Assembly: GCF_900167365.1 (NCBI RefSeq)
Contig: NZ_FUXL01000013.1
Location: 60,909-124,908 of the forward strand
Source of the DNA: Consotaella salsifontis
Lineage (GTDB): Bacteria > Pseudomonadota > Alphaproteobacteria > Rhizobiales > Rhizobiaceae
Length of the DNA: 64,000 bases
Direction: 5' to 3'
This document shows, one piece after another, positions 9,681-19,269 of this stretch (the first letter of the stretch is position 1; each line of letters opens with the position of its first letter). Under the pieces are notes generated by a model. That model made no database searches and was not told the DNA's origin. It was given only the letters and a program-made list of their open reading frames with translations. A program made the position numbers and the translations under genes.

Positions 9681-10180
9681 TGAAAGAGCCCCGGACGATC
9701 CGAGCGGCGCCGCTGACCAGCGCCGCCTTCGCCCCCTTTGGCGACGTGATCGAGGCGGACAATGCCCGCGAGATCCGCCTCATCAACAAGGGCACGACGA
9801 CGCGCTTTCACGACGTGGCGAGCGTCGACGTGACGGCGGGCGGCGGAAGCGCCCTCATCTCGATCTTCCGGGGCAAGCCGTTCCGCCTGCCCTTCGAGGT
9901 GAGGATGATGGAACGCCACCCGTTCGGCAGCCAGGCGTTCTTCCCCATGAGCGAGCGGCCCTATCTCGTGGTCGTCGCACCGGACGAGAGCGGGCGCCCC
10001 GGCGCTCCCCTCGCCTTTCTCGTGACGGAAAAACTCGGCGTGAACTACGCGAGGAACGTCTGGCATCACCCGCTGATCGCCCTCGAAGACGTCTCGGATT
10101 TTCTGGTGGTCGATCGCGGCGGCCCCGGCGCCAATCTCCAGGAGGCGTTCTATCCCGAGCCCTGGTGGGCGGAGGCTTAA
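9680..10180 (+). CDS. allA: Ureidoglycolate lyase AllA
   Basis: 166 residues from ATG 9680, overlapping the alc stop (TGATG). AllA cleaves ureidoglycolate to glyoxylate and urea. Family features are FAPFGDVIE near the start, a central FRLPFEVRMMERHPFGSQAF block and the C-terminal NYARNVWHHPL with conserved histidines. It is the last enzyme of the purine-ring pathway in this operon. The stop is followed at once by an open stretch that ends just before the first DUF2019 gene. Confidence 0.94.
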   Translation: MKEPRTIRAAPLTSAAFAPFGDVIEADNAREIRLINKGTTTRFHDVASVDVTAGGGSALISIFRGKPFRLPFEVRMMERHPFGSQAFFPMSERPYLVVVAPDESGRPGAPLAFLVTEKLGVNYARNVWHHPLIALEDVSDFLVVDRGGPGANLQEAFYPEPWWAEA

Positions 10181-10303
10181 GGTCTGCCCTTCCCATTGCT
10201 CGATGGGTCGGCTCTCGATTTCCGCAGCGGGGCGATCCTCTTCGCAGCGTTTAGCGACGCGTCACGCTGGGGCTTGATGTCCTTCGACAACTCGGAGTGT
10301 TGA
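10181..10303 (+). pseudogene. In-frame coding remnant (candidate toxin 3' end) before DUF2019 copy 1
   Basis: The frame open from the allA stop to TGA 10301-10303 ends in the peptide AAFSDASRWGLMSFDNSEC. The same C-terminal peptide, with mostly synonymous or conservative changes, lies in the same position before DUF2019 copy 3 (11,222-11,311). No start codon or upstream body of a gene remains. A conserved C-terminus four bases before an immunity-type gene resembles an orphaned polymorphic-toxin tip. This interpretation is inference. Confidence 0.4.
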
Positions 10304-10307
10304 AGCC

Positions 10308-10679
10308 ATGAGACCTTTTAATCCTGCTAAAGCCACGACAGAAGAACTCGTCGATTATTTTGCCGAACTCGGCCTTTTGCAAGAGCAGGCGGAAATCATG
10401 TCCAACCAATCAAAAATCAACCGCGTTGTCCGGCGGCGCTTTGAAGTTGTTAAAGAACTCAAGTCTCGAGATGGTGACGCACTTCGGCTGCTCATCCGCT
10501 ACTATGACCACCAATGCGCACAGGTGCGACTGAACGCAGCGACTGCAACACTTGCCCTTTTTCCTGAAGCCGCGCGACGCAAGATCCAGGAAATCGCAGA
10601 GTGGGAAGCAGGGCCGGTCGCTCTAGAAGCGAGTATGCGTCTTCATGCTCTAGACGAGGGGATATTTCATCCGGTGTAG
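10308..10679 (+). CDS. DUF2019-like small alpha-helical protein, copy 1
   Basis: 123 residues, mostly helical with HEAT-like repeat character (LRLLIRYYDHQCAQVRLNAATATLALFPEAARRKI). It matches the DUF2019 pattern: an N-terminal TTEELVDYFAELGL helix and a central block of residues conserved in all three copies. The biochemical function is unknown. Many short helical-repeat proteins of this kind are immunity proteins of polymorphic toxins, and the arrangement here (three paralogues, remnants upstream) fits that. No full toxin gene is visible. Confidence 0.8.
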   Translation: MRPFNPAKATTEELVDYFAELGLLQEQAEIMSNQSKINRVVRRRFEVVKELKSRDGDALRLLIRYYDHQCAQVRLNAATATLALFPEAARRKIQEIAEWEAGPVALEASMRLHALDEGIFHPV

Positions 10680-10704
10680 ATTAAATCTACGATATATTTT
10701 GCGC

Positions 10705-10794
10705 ATGGTACGGAGCACCATCGGAAAGAGCTGGGAAGAGAGAATGGCACTCGGTCTTGAGCGCCTGATCCAGGAAGGACTCCTCAAGCCATGA
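10705..10794 (+). CDS. 29-residue reading frame before DUF2019 copy 2 (possible toxin tip)
   Basis: ATG 10705 to TGA 10794, overlapping the next ATG (ATGA). The peptide ends ERLIQEGLLKP. The frame is also open upstream of the ATG, back into the preceding gene's end. It may be another C-terminal remnant of a lost toxin gene, unrelated to the remnant before copies 1 and 3, or simply a leader peptide. Evidence is only the overlap with the downstream start. Confidence 0.3.
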   Translation: MVRSTIGKSWEERMALGLERLIQEGLLKP

Positions 10795-11171
10795 GCTCAT
10801 TGTCTCTCAAGCACCTCGATAGTGCGACAGTGGAAGAGTTGCTCGAAGACTATATCCGCGTGAGTCTCCGTCAGCATGATTTCAGTCTGGACGGCGATTT
10901 CCACGCATTCAATGCGACAGTGCCGCGCCAGATCGCTCTCGAGGCCGAGTTGAAGCGACGCGACGGGGATCAGCGCCGAGCGCTGTTGAGGCTGTTCGAC
11001 CATCCGAAGATGCAGGTTCAACTGAATGCCGCACGCGCGACTCGATCAGCGGCTCCCGAGGCGTCTCGTCGGAAACTGCAGGAGATTGCAGAATCGCGGT
11101 ATTATCCCATGGCGGCCGACGCAGGCATGTCGCTTCATGCCTGGGATCAAGGCATTTGGAAACCCGATTGA
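10791..11171 (+). CDS. DUF2019-like small protein, copy 2 (divergent)
   Basis: 126 residues. It shares the layout of copies 1 and 3 (ATVEELLEDYIRVSL at the start; LKRRDGDQRRALLRLFDHPKMQVQLNAARAT; a C-terminal LHAWDQGIWKP) but is clearly more diverged. It has a different leader, so it was not made by the same recent duplication. The same C-terminal pattern (LHA-D-GI-P) in copy 1 supports common ancestry. Role as for copy 1: unknown, immunity protein suspected. Confidence 0.78.
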   Translation: MSSLSLKHLDSATVEELLEDYIRVSLRQHDFSLDGDFHAFNATVPRQIALEAELKRRDGDQRRALLRLFDHPKMQVQLNAARATRSAAPEASRRKLQEIAESRYYPMAADAGMSLHAWDQGIWKPD

Positions 11172-11221
11172 ATGTCGACGTTCCCTCTCGCTCTGCCGTT
11201 CCGGCTAAGAAGACATCTTGA

Positions 11222-11311
11222 TCATCTTGGCGTAGGACGGCGATCCTCTTCGCAGCGCCTGGCGACGCTTCACGCTGGGGCCTGATGTCCTTCGACAGTT
11301 CGGAGTGTTGA
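11222..11311 (+). pseudogene. In-frame coding remnant before DUF2019 copy 3
   Basis: The frame is open from 11,222 to TGA 11,309-11,311 and ends AAPGDASRWGLMSFDSSEC, nearly the same peptide as before copy 1. It stands four bases before the ATG, as in copy 1. GCG-TCA versus GCT-TCA and TTG versus CTG changes keep the amino acids, so the pair diverged as protein-coding DNA. Confidence 0.4.
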
Positions 11312-11315
11312 AGCC

Positions 11316-11687
11316 ATGAGATTTTTGAACACTGCTAAAGCCACGACGGAAGAACTCGTCGATTATTTTGCCGAACTCGGCCTTTCTCGGGAGCAGGCTG
11401 AAATCATGTCCGATCAAGCGGAACTCAACCGAGCAATTCGGCGGCGTTTTGACGTCGTAGCAGAGTTGAAGTCCCGCAAGGGAGATGCGCGGCGGCTTCT
11501 CATGCGCCACTTCGGCCACAAAAGTACATGGGTTCAACTTAACGCCGCAAAAGCGACCTTGGCCCTGTTCCCCGAAGCAGCGCGTCTCAAACTTTCGGAA
11601 CTGGCCGAATGGGAGGCCGGCCCTGTTCGGGCAGGTGCCCGCGAGTTCCTGGAGGCATTCGATAACGGCAGCTATCGGCCTGAATAA
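11316..11687 (+). CDS. DUF2019-like small protein, copy 3
   Basis: 123 residues, same length as copy 1 and closely similar (TTEELVDYFAELGL, EQAEIMS, RLNAA/QLNAA, TLALFPEAAR, EWEAGPV). Differences are spread along the chain, as expected for paralogues kept for different partners rather than a decaying copy. It is transcribed towards the convergent aldo/keto reductase gene, with 136 bases between stops. Confidence 0.8.
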   Translation: MRFLNTAKATTEELVDYFAELGLSREQAEIMSDQAELNRAIRRRFDVVAELKSRKGDARRLLMRHFGHKSTWVQLNAAKATLALFPEAARLKLSELAEWEAGPVRAGAREFLEAFDNGSYRPE

Positions 11688-11823
11688 GAGAAGAACGCAA
11701 TTCCGGCTATCTTGTCTTCTGAGCATCCCCAATCCCGGGCCCATTCAGCGCCCGAGATTGGAGATTGATCTCGCCTATCGCACGTCGCGAAGGCTGACAG
11801 CGAAGAGCCAGCCCCTCAGCGCT

Positions 11824-12780
11824 CTACCGCAGCGCGCTCGCCTCGTTGAGCGTCTTCATGTCCTCGTCGGTCAGCTTCAAGGCCGCAGCCTTGGCGAAGC
11901 TCTCGACATGGGGCCGGCTCGTGGCGCTGGCGATTGGCGCGGTGACGCCGGGGCGCGCCATCAGCCAGGCGAGCGCAACCTCGGCCGGCTTGGCGTCATG
12001 TGCGGCACCGACATTGTCGAGCGCCGCAAGGATCGCCATGCCGCGATCGTCGAGATATTTCGCGATGCCCTCGCCGCGCTGCGATTTTCCGAGGTCCGCC
12101 TTGGAGCGGTATTTTCCCGAGAGGAAGCCGGAGGCGAGGCTGAAATAGGTGACGACGCCGATCCCCTCCTTCTGGCAAAGCTCGGCAAGCGCCCCGTCGA
12201 ATTTCTCGCGCGCATAGAGATTGTATTCTGGCTGGAGAACCTCGTAGCGCGGCAAGCCCTTCTCCTTCGACACCTTCAGGGCCTCGCCAAGCTGGCGGGC
12301 GTCGAGGTTGGAAGCGCCGATGGCGCGCACCTTGCCCGCCTTGAGCAGCTTGTCGTAGGCGCCGAGCGTCTGCTCATAGGGCGTTTCGTCCGGCCAATGG
12401 GAGAAGTAGAGGTCGATCGCATCGGTCTTGAGGCGCGAGAGCGAATCCTCCACCGCCCGGACGATCCATTTCTCGCCAAGGCCCTTTTTTTCCGGCGCGC
12501 CCATGTCCGAGCCGACCTTGGTGAACACCTTGACCTTATCGCGCATGCCGGGGCGCGCGGCGAGCCAGTTTCCGATGATGGTCTCGGATTCGCCACCCTT
12601 GTTGCCCGGCACCCAGCGCGAATAGACGTCCGCCGTGTCGATGGCGTCGAAGCCGTGGTCGACGAAAGCATCGAGGATCTCGAAGCTCTTCTTCTCGTCG
12701 ATGGTCCAGCCGAAGACATTGCCCCCGAAGACGAGGGGAGCGATCGACAGCCCGGTCTTTCCAAGCGCCCGCTTTTCCAT
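11824..12780 (-). CDS. Aldo/keto reductase
   Basis: 318 residues from ATG 12780 with an AAGGA site; the frame is open further upstream but the family begins MEKRALGKTGLSI. The catalytic tetrad of the NADPH-dependent aldo/keto reductases is visible: Asp and Tyr in AIDTADVYS, Lys in VFTKVGS and His in YFSHWPDE. The C-terminal cofactor-binding region is APIASATSRPHVE. The substrate is unknown. It stands alone between the DUF2019 array and the urease genes. Confidence 0.92.
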   Translation of the reverse strand: MEKRALGKTGLSIAPLVFGGNVFGWTIDEKKSFEILDAFVDHGFDAIDTADVYSRWVPGNKGGESETIIGNWLAARPGMRDKVKVFTKVGSDMGAPEKKGLGEKWIVRAVEDSLSRLKTDAIDLYFSHWPDETPYEQTLGAYDKLLKAGKVRAIGASNLDARQLGEALKVSKEKGLPRYEVLQPEYNLYAREKFDGALAELCQKEGIGVVTYFSLASGFLSGKYRSKADLGKSQRGEGIAKYLDDRGMAILAALDNVGAAHDAKPAEVALAWLMARPGVTAPIASATSRPHVESFAKAAALKLTDEDMKTLNEASALR

Positions 12781-12979
12781 GGCAGAATTCCTTTCGAGGT
12801 TTCGCGGCGCGCCGTCTCCATCGCCAAACGATGGCCGGCAGGCGTTGAGCGGTGAAGGCCCCGCGCTCCTCGCCGGGCCGTCCGCCTTGGCGGCGTGCTG
12901 CGTTATGTCTGAATCCGGCGTCGAAACGCCGCTCCTCTCACCTGTCGTGAGGGCAGCAGAATTCAAGGGAGCGCGGCGT

Positions 12980-13609
12980 TCACGCCCCCGCGACGACACG
13001 CGGCAGGCCGCCGGTTTCCGTCAGGAAATCCAGGATGCCGTCGATGCCCTTCAGGCGCGAGAGATCGGTGAAGATGGTGGGCAGCCCCGCCCGCCCCTTC
13101 TCGGCGTCACGCGCCATGCGCTCCAGGTCCGCGCCGACATAGGGCGCAAGATCGGTCTTGTTGACGATGAGAAGGTCCGAGCGGGTGATGGCCGGTCCAC
13201 CCTTCCTCGGAATGTCGTCGCCCTGCGCCACCGAGATGACGTAGATCGAAAGATCCACCAGATCGGGCGAAAACGTCGCAGCGAGATTATCGCCACCTGA
13301 TTCAACCAGAATCAAGTCAAGATCATCGTGAATCCGGTTCAAATCGCGAATGGCGGCGAGATTGATCGAGGCATCCTCGCGGATTGCGGTGTGGGGGCAG
13401 CCGCCGGTTTCGACGCCGATGATGCGGTCCGCCGGCAGCGCCTGAAGGCGGACCAGCGCCTCGGCGTCCTCCTTCGTATAGATGTCGTTGGTGACGACGG
13501 CGATGGACCATGTCTCGCGCGCGGCCTTGCAGAGCTTTTCGACCAGCGTCGTCTTGCCGGAGCCGACCGGGCCGCCGATACCGACGCGAAGGGGGCCGTT
13601 CTTCTTCAT
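12980..13609 (-). CDS. ureG: Urease accessory GTPase UreG
   Basis: 209 residues. UreG is the SIMIBI-class GTPase that delivers nickel to apo-urease. The P-loop is GPVGSGKTT (residues 13-21), the metal-binding Cys-Pro-His motif is [13 protein letters not shown], and NKTD gives guanine specificity. It starts four bases inside the ureF stop (ATGA). It is the last gene of the minus-strand ureE-yrhK-ureF-ureG segment. Confidence 0.97.
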   Translation of the reverse strand: MKKNGPLRVGIGGPVGSGKTTLVEKLCKAARETWSIAVVTNDIYTKEDAEALVRLQALPADRIIGVETGGCPHTAIREDASINLAAIRDLNRIHDDLDLILVESGGDNLAATFSPDLVDLSIYVISVAQGDDIPRKGGPAITRSDLLIVNKTDLAPYVGADLERMARDAEKGRAGLPTIFTDLSRLKGIDGILDFLTETGGLPRVVAGA

Positions 13610-14265
13610 GAGCGGAAAATCCTGGGCGATTGTGTTTCGTGCCGCATGGCGGAGATTTCGGAGAAAAGCGCCGCCGAGCCGAGAGCATCAAGATCGGAAT
13701 GCACAGCCTTGTCGGCCAGCTCGACCAGCGTCGGCTCCAAGCGCCGCAACAGCGCCACTGCCTGGCTCTGGCCCAACGGCACAAGACGTACCGCGGCCGC
13801 GACGAGATTGGCGGCGAATCCATGAGCGAAGGCCGCCAGCGCCTCGTCCAGCGCTAGCCCAAGCCGTCCCGCCAGTTGCCCCACGGCGACGGGATAGGCA
13901 ACGGCCACGTCGCCATCGTCTGGCGAGGCCTCCCAGGGCCGCGAAGCTTGCCGGAAGGCCATGCCGAGACCGATGGTTTCCAGGCGCCGCTCGGCACTGC
14001 CCGACAGCGCGAGAGCCAACTCTCCCACCCCGGCGAGGCGCGCCTCGTCGCCCTCGGCGGCGGCGCGGTGCGCCTCGGCGAACAGGAGGAGATCGCACCA
14101 GCCGGTACCGTATCGCAGAAGCGTCTCGATCCAGTCCAGAACAGCGTCCGCATCGCCAACGACACGCGCGCGGACGGCATATTCCAGCCCATGCGAATAG
14201 GCGAAGGCGCCCACCGGAAAGGCCGGCGACATCAACGTCAGCAGCGGGATGAGCGAAGGACTCAA
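13606..14265 (-). CDS. ureF: Urease accessory protein UreF
   Basis: 219 residues. The all-helical UreF activates UreG and bridges it to UreD on the urease apo-complex. Family residues are visible in [16 protein letters not shown] near the start and in the C-terminal [16 protein letters not shown]. The start appears to be TTG 14265, overlapping the stop of the YrhK gene; no ATG fits the family start. Its stop overlaps the ureG start. Confidence 0.93.
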   Translation of the reverse strand: MSPSLIPLLTLMSPAFPVGAFAYSHGLEYAVRARVVGDADAVLDWIETLLRYGTGWCDLLLFAEAHRAAAEGDEARLAGVGELALALSGSAERRLETIGLGMAFRQASRPWEASPDDGDVAVAYPVAVGQLAGRLGLALDEALAAFAHGFAANLVAAAVRLVPLGQSQAVALLRRLEPTLVELADKAVHSDLDALGSAALFSEISAMRHETQSPRIFRS

Positions 14266-14543
14266 GAGCGGAAGCGCTTGGCCAAGGCGGAATAGTTGCC
14301 GACGACGAGATAGTGGAGCTCGCGGGCGATGCGCAACGTCGGCTTCAGCCCGAACAGGATGGAGCCGATGACGAAAAGCCAGGTGCCGGCGGTCTGTGTC
14401 GAATCCTTGAAGAAGAGGATCGAGCCGACGAGGAAAGCCATTGCGGCGGCGAAATCGACAATGGTGTAGGCGATCTCGTAGGCCGCGTAGATATCCTTCG
14501 TCTCAGAAGACTTGGTCGGATTGTCCGGCTTGAAGAGCTTCAT
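14262..14543 (-). CDS. YrhK-like two-helix membrane protein inside the urease operon
   Basis: 93 residues with two predicted membrane helices (about 26-46 and 53-66) and a basic C-terminus. The core (AYTIVDFAAAMAFLVGSILFF; FVIGSILFGLKPTLRIARELHY) matches the YrhK-like domain, whose function is unknown. It lies between ureE and ureF and its stop overlaps the ureF start, so it is expressed with the urease maturation genes. A role in nickel or urea transport is only a guess from position. Confidence 0.75.
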   Translation of the reverse strand: MKLFKPDNPTKSSETKDIYAAYEIAYTIVDFAAAMAFLVGSILFFKDSTQTAGTWLFVIGSILFGLKPTLRIARELHYLVVGNYSALAKRFRS

Positions 14544-14606
14544 CGAACGTCCTTCTCATCGTGTTCTGCATTCCGCCTTTCATGCATCGACGGTCCGGCA
14601 CGAGGC

Positions 14607-15053
14607 TCAGTGGCTGTGCTCCGCCTCGCCATCATAGGCGCCGCCCTCGGGATCGAAGGCCGCATCGACCTCCAGGACCCGCGCGCCCAATCCTTCCAGC
14701 ATCGTCTTCAACACCGGGTCGCGGCGAATGAACAGGCGCCTGCCCTCGATCGCCGCCGCCTGATGGCGGTTGCCGAGATGCCACGCGAGACGCAGCAGGT
14801 GGGCCGTGTCGTGGCCCTTCACCTCGTAGAGCGGTTCGGGCTTGGCCTTCACCTCGACAAAGCGGCCGTCGTCGAAGACGAGGGCGTCGCCATCACGCAG
14901 GCGCACCGCTTCAGGCAGATTAAGAAGAAAGGCGATGCCGCCATCCGTGACCATGGCCATGCGCCGGCGATGGCGCGCCGTCTCGTCCAGCGTGATCGTG
15001 TCGTCGGCCTTCGTCCATTCGCCTCGCCGAGCCACCGCCTCTGCCATGATCAT
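14607..15053 (-). CDS. ureE: Urease accessory metallochaperone UreE
   Basis: 148 residues. UreE carries nickel to the UreG-UreF-UreD complex. Visible are the N-terminal peptide-binding domain (LTARE-like region DETARHRRRMAM), the metal-binding domain with HLGNRHQ and a short C-terminal EAEHSH tail, much less His-rich than in some species. A second in-frame ATG two codons later is an equal start candidate. It lies 51 bases after ureC. Confidence 0.93.
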   Translation of the reverse strand: MIMAEAVARRGEWTKADDTITLDETARHRRRMAMVTDGGIAFLLNLPEAVRLRDGDALVFDDGRFVEVKAKPEPLYEVKGHDTAHLLRLAWHLGNRHQAAAIEGRRLFIRRDPVLKTMLEGLGARVLEVDAAFDPEGGAYDGEAEHSH

Positions 15054-15104
15054 GAAACGCCAATCCCCTTACGTATCAGCCACCAACGGGCGGCAGAAAA
15101 GTTT

Positions 15105-16817
<1,713 letters not shown>

Positions 16818-16998
16818 TGGCAGGCTCTCCTCGGCTCATCAAAAAAGACCGAGCAGACCGGCGGCGGTCGCTGCGGTGCAGCAGACCATAGCGAGCGGCG
16901 GCTCGATTGTCTCGCATCCGACACTATATCTTTGAGTGAGATGGCCATGCCTATTGGCATGACCGCCGCAGAAATCGCGTGGGAAGGTCGATAAGAGC

Positions 16999-17391
16999 AT
17001 GACGATCATTCATCGCGGCGTCAGCGCTCTTCTCCTTGCCGGATTGCTCGCCGACGCCGGAACAGCGCTGGCCCAGCCCTACACCGCCTTTCCCGGTCGC
17101 TCGGTTCCAGGCCCGGCGCTCGGCGGGGTTCCTGTTTTCAAGCCCGAGATCGTGGTTCAGCCCGAGCAGCGCCAACGCCTCATTGACGCGCGCCGCTTTC
17201 GCAATCAGGTGGGCGGCGATGAGGCGAGCGTGCCCCATCCGGTCGTGCCACGCCTGCCGGCGGGCGAGGACGAGATCAGGCTCAGGGCCACCAAAGGAAG
17301 CGGCAAGGTGGGTCCGGCCAATGCTGATGCGCTGGCGCGAAAAGGCGCGACAGGCGTCGGCGGCGGCCCCTATGTGAGGATCGATCGTTAG
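16999..17391 (+). CDS. Secreted hypothetical protein
   Basis: 130 residues with a signal peptide (residues 1-25, hydrophobic LLLAGLLADAG, cleavage after ALA). The mature part is Pro/Arg-rich with no recognised domain. It lies between ureB and ureC on the opposite strand. The neighbour at 17,485 also encodes a signal-peptide protein of low complexity. It may be a urea- or nitrogen-linked envelope protein, but nothing in the sequence shows that. Confidence 0.6.
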   Translation: MTIIHRGVSALLLAGLLADAGTALAQPYTAFPGRSVPGPALGGVPVFKPEIVVQPEQRQRLIDARRFRNQVGGDEASVPHPVVPRLPAGEDEIRLRATKGSGKVGPANADALARKGATGVGGGPYVRIDR

Positions 17392-17484
17392 CCGCGACCA
17401 AATGGCGAACGCGTCTTCGACGCCGCCCGCCATAGATAGAATCGAAGAGCCCTTGAAGAGGCTCGCGAGGAAAGGAACCATACC

Positions 17485-17964
17485 ATGATGAAAGCCGGCT
17501 TTGCCCTCGCATTCGCAATGGCCGTCGCATCCGCGGGCGCGGCTTCTGCGCAAACGTTGAATTCCCCAGCGCCGAGTTCGGGAGGTGTCGGCACCCAGCC
17601 GTCCGCAGGCGCTTCCGGCACGAGCATTCCGCGCATCGAAACGCCGGGAACGACGGGCGGAATGACAGCGCCGAACGGGGCCGTCGACGGCACCACGATC
17701 GGCACGGTTCCCCCGGCGGCAGGGCCGATCACGAATCGGGCTGTGACGGGAACTGTCGACCCGGCGATTGCCGGTCAGACCGGCCTGACCACACGCGGCT
17801 CCGGCTTCACCGACGGGCGAAATGCCGCCGCCGGCGAAACCTACATACGCGAGACAGGCTCGGTGACAGGCATGCCCCGCCCGCGCGTCGGCGTCGATCT
17901 CGATAAGATCCGCAACGCAATGGAAGCGGACACCGGCTCCTCACCTCCCCCTTCGGCTTGGTGA
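17485..17964 (+). CDS. Secreted low-complexity hypothetical protein (Gly/Thr/Pro-rich)
   Basis: 159 residues. Signal peptide about 1-22 (FALAFAMAVASAGAASA, cleavage before QTLN). The mature chain is rich in Gly, Thr, Pro and Ala with no aromatic core, so it is probably disordered and periplasmic or surface-exposed. An AGGAAAGGAACC ribosome-binding region precedes the ATG. It converges with ureB, 31 bases apart. No family recognised. Confidence 0.6.
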   Translation: MMKAGFALAFAMAVASAGAASAQTLNSPAPSSGGVGTQPSAGASGTSIPRIETPGTTGGMTAPNGAVDGTTIGTVPPAAGPITNRAVTGTVDPAIAGQTGLTTRGSGFTDGRNAAAGETYIRETGSVTGMPRPRVGVDLDKIRNAMEADTGSSPPPSAW

Positions 17965-17995
17965 TTCGGCCAGCGCACCACAAGTCGGCGCCCGG

Positions 17996-18310
17996 TCAGA
18001 GCGTGCCCATGACCTTCGCGTTGAAGCCGTAGACGGTCCGCAGGCCGCCGTAGGGAACGAGCTTGACCTCGCGCGTCTGCCCCGGCTCGAAGCGCACCGC
18101 CGTGCCGGCCGCGATGTCGAGCCGCATGCCCCGCGCCTTGTCGCGGTCAAAGGCCAGGGATGGGTTGGCCTCGGCGAAATGATAGTGCGAGCCCACCTGC
18201 ACCGGCCGATCGCCGGTGTTGGAAACCTCGAGCGTCACGCTGGACGCGCCCTCGTTGAGGACGATCGAACCGTCCTTCGTGACAACCTCGCCTGGGATCA
18301 TCGCGCCCAT
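17996..18310 (-). CDS. ureB: Urease beta subunit UreB
   Basis: 104 residues. The family motifs MIPGEV near the start, [15 protein letters not shown] in the middle and [10 protein letters not shown] at the C-terminus are clear. A start at the internal ATG 18301 (MIPGEVV) is equally likely. It assembles with UreA and UreC. Between it and ureC are two opposite-strand genes, so it may need its own promoter or be read through. Confidence 0.95.
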   Translation of the reverse strand: MGAMIPGEVVTKDGSIVLNEGASSVTLEVSNTGDRPVQVGSHYHFAEANPSLAFDRDKARGMRLDIAAGTAVRFEPGQTREVKLVPYGGLRTVYGFNAKVMGTL

Positions 18311-18521
18311 CCATCACCGATCTTCGTTGGAAAGAGAGCCAAGCGCGAACCGGCGGCAAATGCAAGACGACAGCGGTCGAGACGATCGTTCGAGTTTGAA
18401 TGATCGCTTTCACGCAGCGCCAAGCGGCCTCGCCTATAAGGTTTCCACATCACGGGAGGGCGCCGACGAAAAGGCTTCACGAAGAAGCGCGCGGCCCTTT
18501 CCGCGAGAGGGGATGCAAGCA

Positions 18522-18764
18522 ATGCCGTTTTTCCGTGCCGTCTTCCCGGCCGCGCTTTTCATGCTCGCCACTTTGTCCATGCCCGCTCCCGCCGGACGGA
18601 ACGAACCGCTGATCATTCGCCAGGTGAAGATGGAGGGACTCGAGGCCCCCGCCTACTACTCGGCGCCGGACCACCGCTTCCTTTTTGTCGGGCGGTACGC
18701 GCCCGGCCTTGCTGCAGAGGCCGAGCGCATCGCCGATCTATCACAGGGAGCGGTCAGCCGATGA
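18522..18764 (+). CDS. Small secreted hypothetical protein
   Basis: 80 residues. The start at 18,522 is chosen because a GAGAGGGG site ends nine bases upstream. Residues 1-24 form a signal peptide (AVFPAALFMLATLSM). The mature part contains RQVKMEGLEAPAYYSAPDHRFLFVGRYAPG. No family recognised. Its 3' end overlaps the 3' end of the opposing acetyltransferase gene by 11 bases. Confidence 0.5.
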   Translation: MPFFRAVFPAALFMLATLSMPAPAGRNEPLIIRQVKMEGLEAPAYYSAPDHRFLFVGRYAPGLAAEAERIADLSQGAVSR

Positions 18765-19269
18765 CATCGGCCTCCGGCGCCACCGCGAACGCTGGATGAA
18801 AGCCCACCTCGCCGGACGGCATTCGATCTTGCAGAGGCAGGACGAGAACGAACGCCTCGGGAACGCCATCGACCACGACCGATGACACGGGGCGAAATCC
18901 GAAGCGACCGTAGAAAGCCGGATCGCCCACCAGCACGCATCCCTCGTCGCCCCGTTCGGCGAGACGCCTCAAGCCTTCCCTGACCAATGCGCTTCCGATG
19001 CCTTGCCGCTGGAAGCGCGGCTCGACGGCGATCGGTCCCATGGCGAGCCAACCCGCCCTTCCCCCGATGAGCGCGGGGGAAAAGGCGATCTGGCCGAGCA
19101 GGACGCCGTCCTCCTCGGCCACCAGCGATGGCGCCAACGCGCCGGCACGCCTGAGATCGGCAAGAAGGGTCGCCTCGTTGTGCCGACTATATGGCATCGT
19201 CCGAAACGCGCGGGCGACGAGCGCTCGCAGAAGAGCCGCATCGGACGCTTTTTCCTCGCGAATGATCAT
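18754..19269 (-). CDS. yjhQ: GNAT acetyltransferase, YjhQ-like (probable antitoxin partner of YjhX)
   Basis: 171 residues from ATG 19269, overlapping the stop of the YjhX gene (ATGA). GNAT motif A, FQRQGIGSALV, binds acetyl-CoA; the FYGRFGFRPVS block is typical of this subfamily. In E. coli the GNAT protein YjhQ is encoded directly after toxin YjhX (TopAI) and neutralises it; the same gene order and overlap are seen here. The assignment as YjhQ rests on this order more than on detailed sequence match. Confidence 0.8.
   Translation of the reverse strand: MIIREEKASDAALLRALVARAFRTMPYSRHNEATLLADLRRAGALAPSLVAEEDGVLLGQIAFSPALIGGRAGWLAMGPIAVEPRFQRQGIGSALVREGLRRLAERGDEGCVLVGDPAFYGRFGFRPVSSVVVDGVPEAFVLVLPLQDRMPSGEVGFHPAFAVAPEADVIG

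Larger units (their letters stand above)
10232..11687 (+). repeat. Tandem duplication: 10,232-10,679 and 11,240-11,687 (copies 1 and 3)
   Basis: Two 448-base segments with an exact offset of 1,008 bases can be aligned without gaps across 76 bases of leader plus a 123-codon gene. The leader begins GCGATCCTCTTCGCAGCG in both. Divergence is mostly at third codon positions, also in the leader, which indicates that the leader itself was under coding selection. A more distant third copy of the gene with a different leader lies between them. Confidence 0.8.

Noticed and set aside
11485..12855. 456-codon plus-strand frame over DUF2019 copy 3 and the aldo/keto reductase
   Set aside because: It runs in the wrong frame through one real gene and antisense through another.
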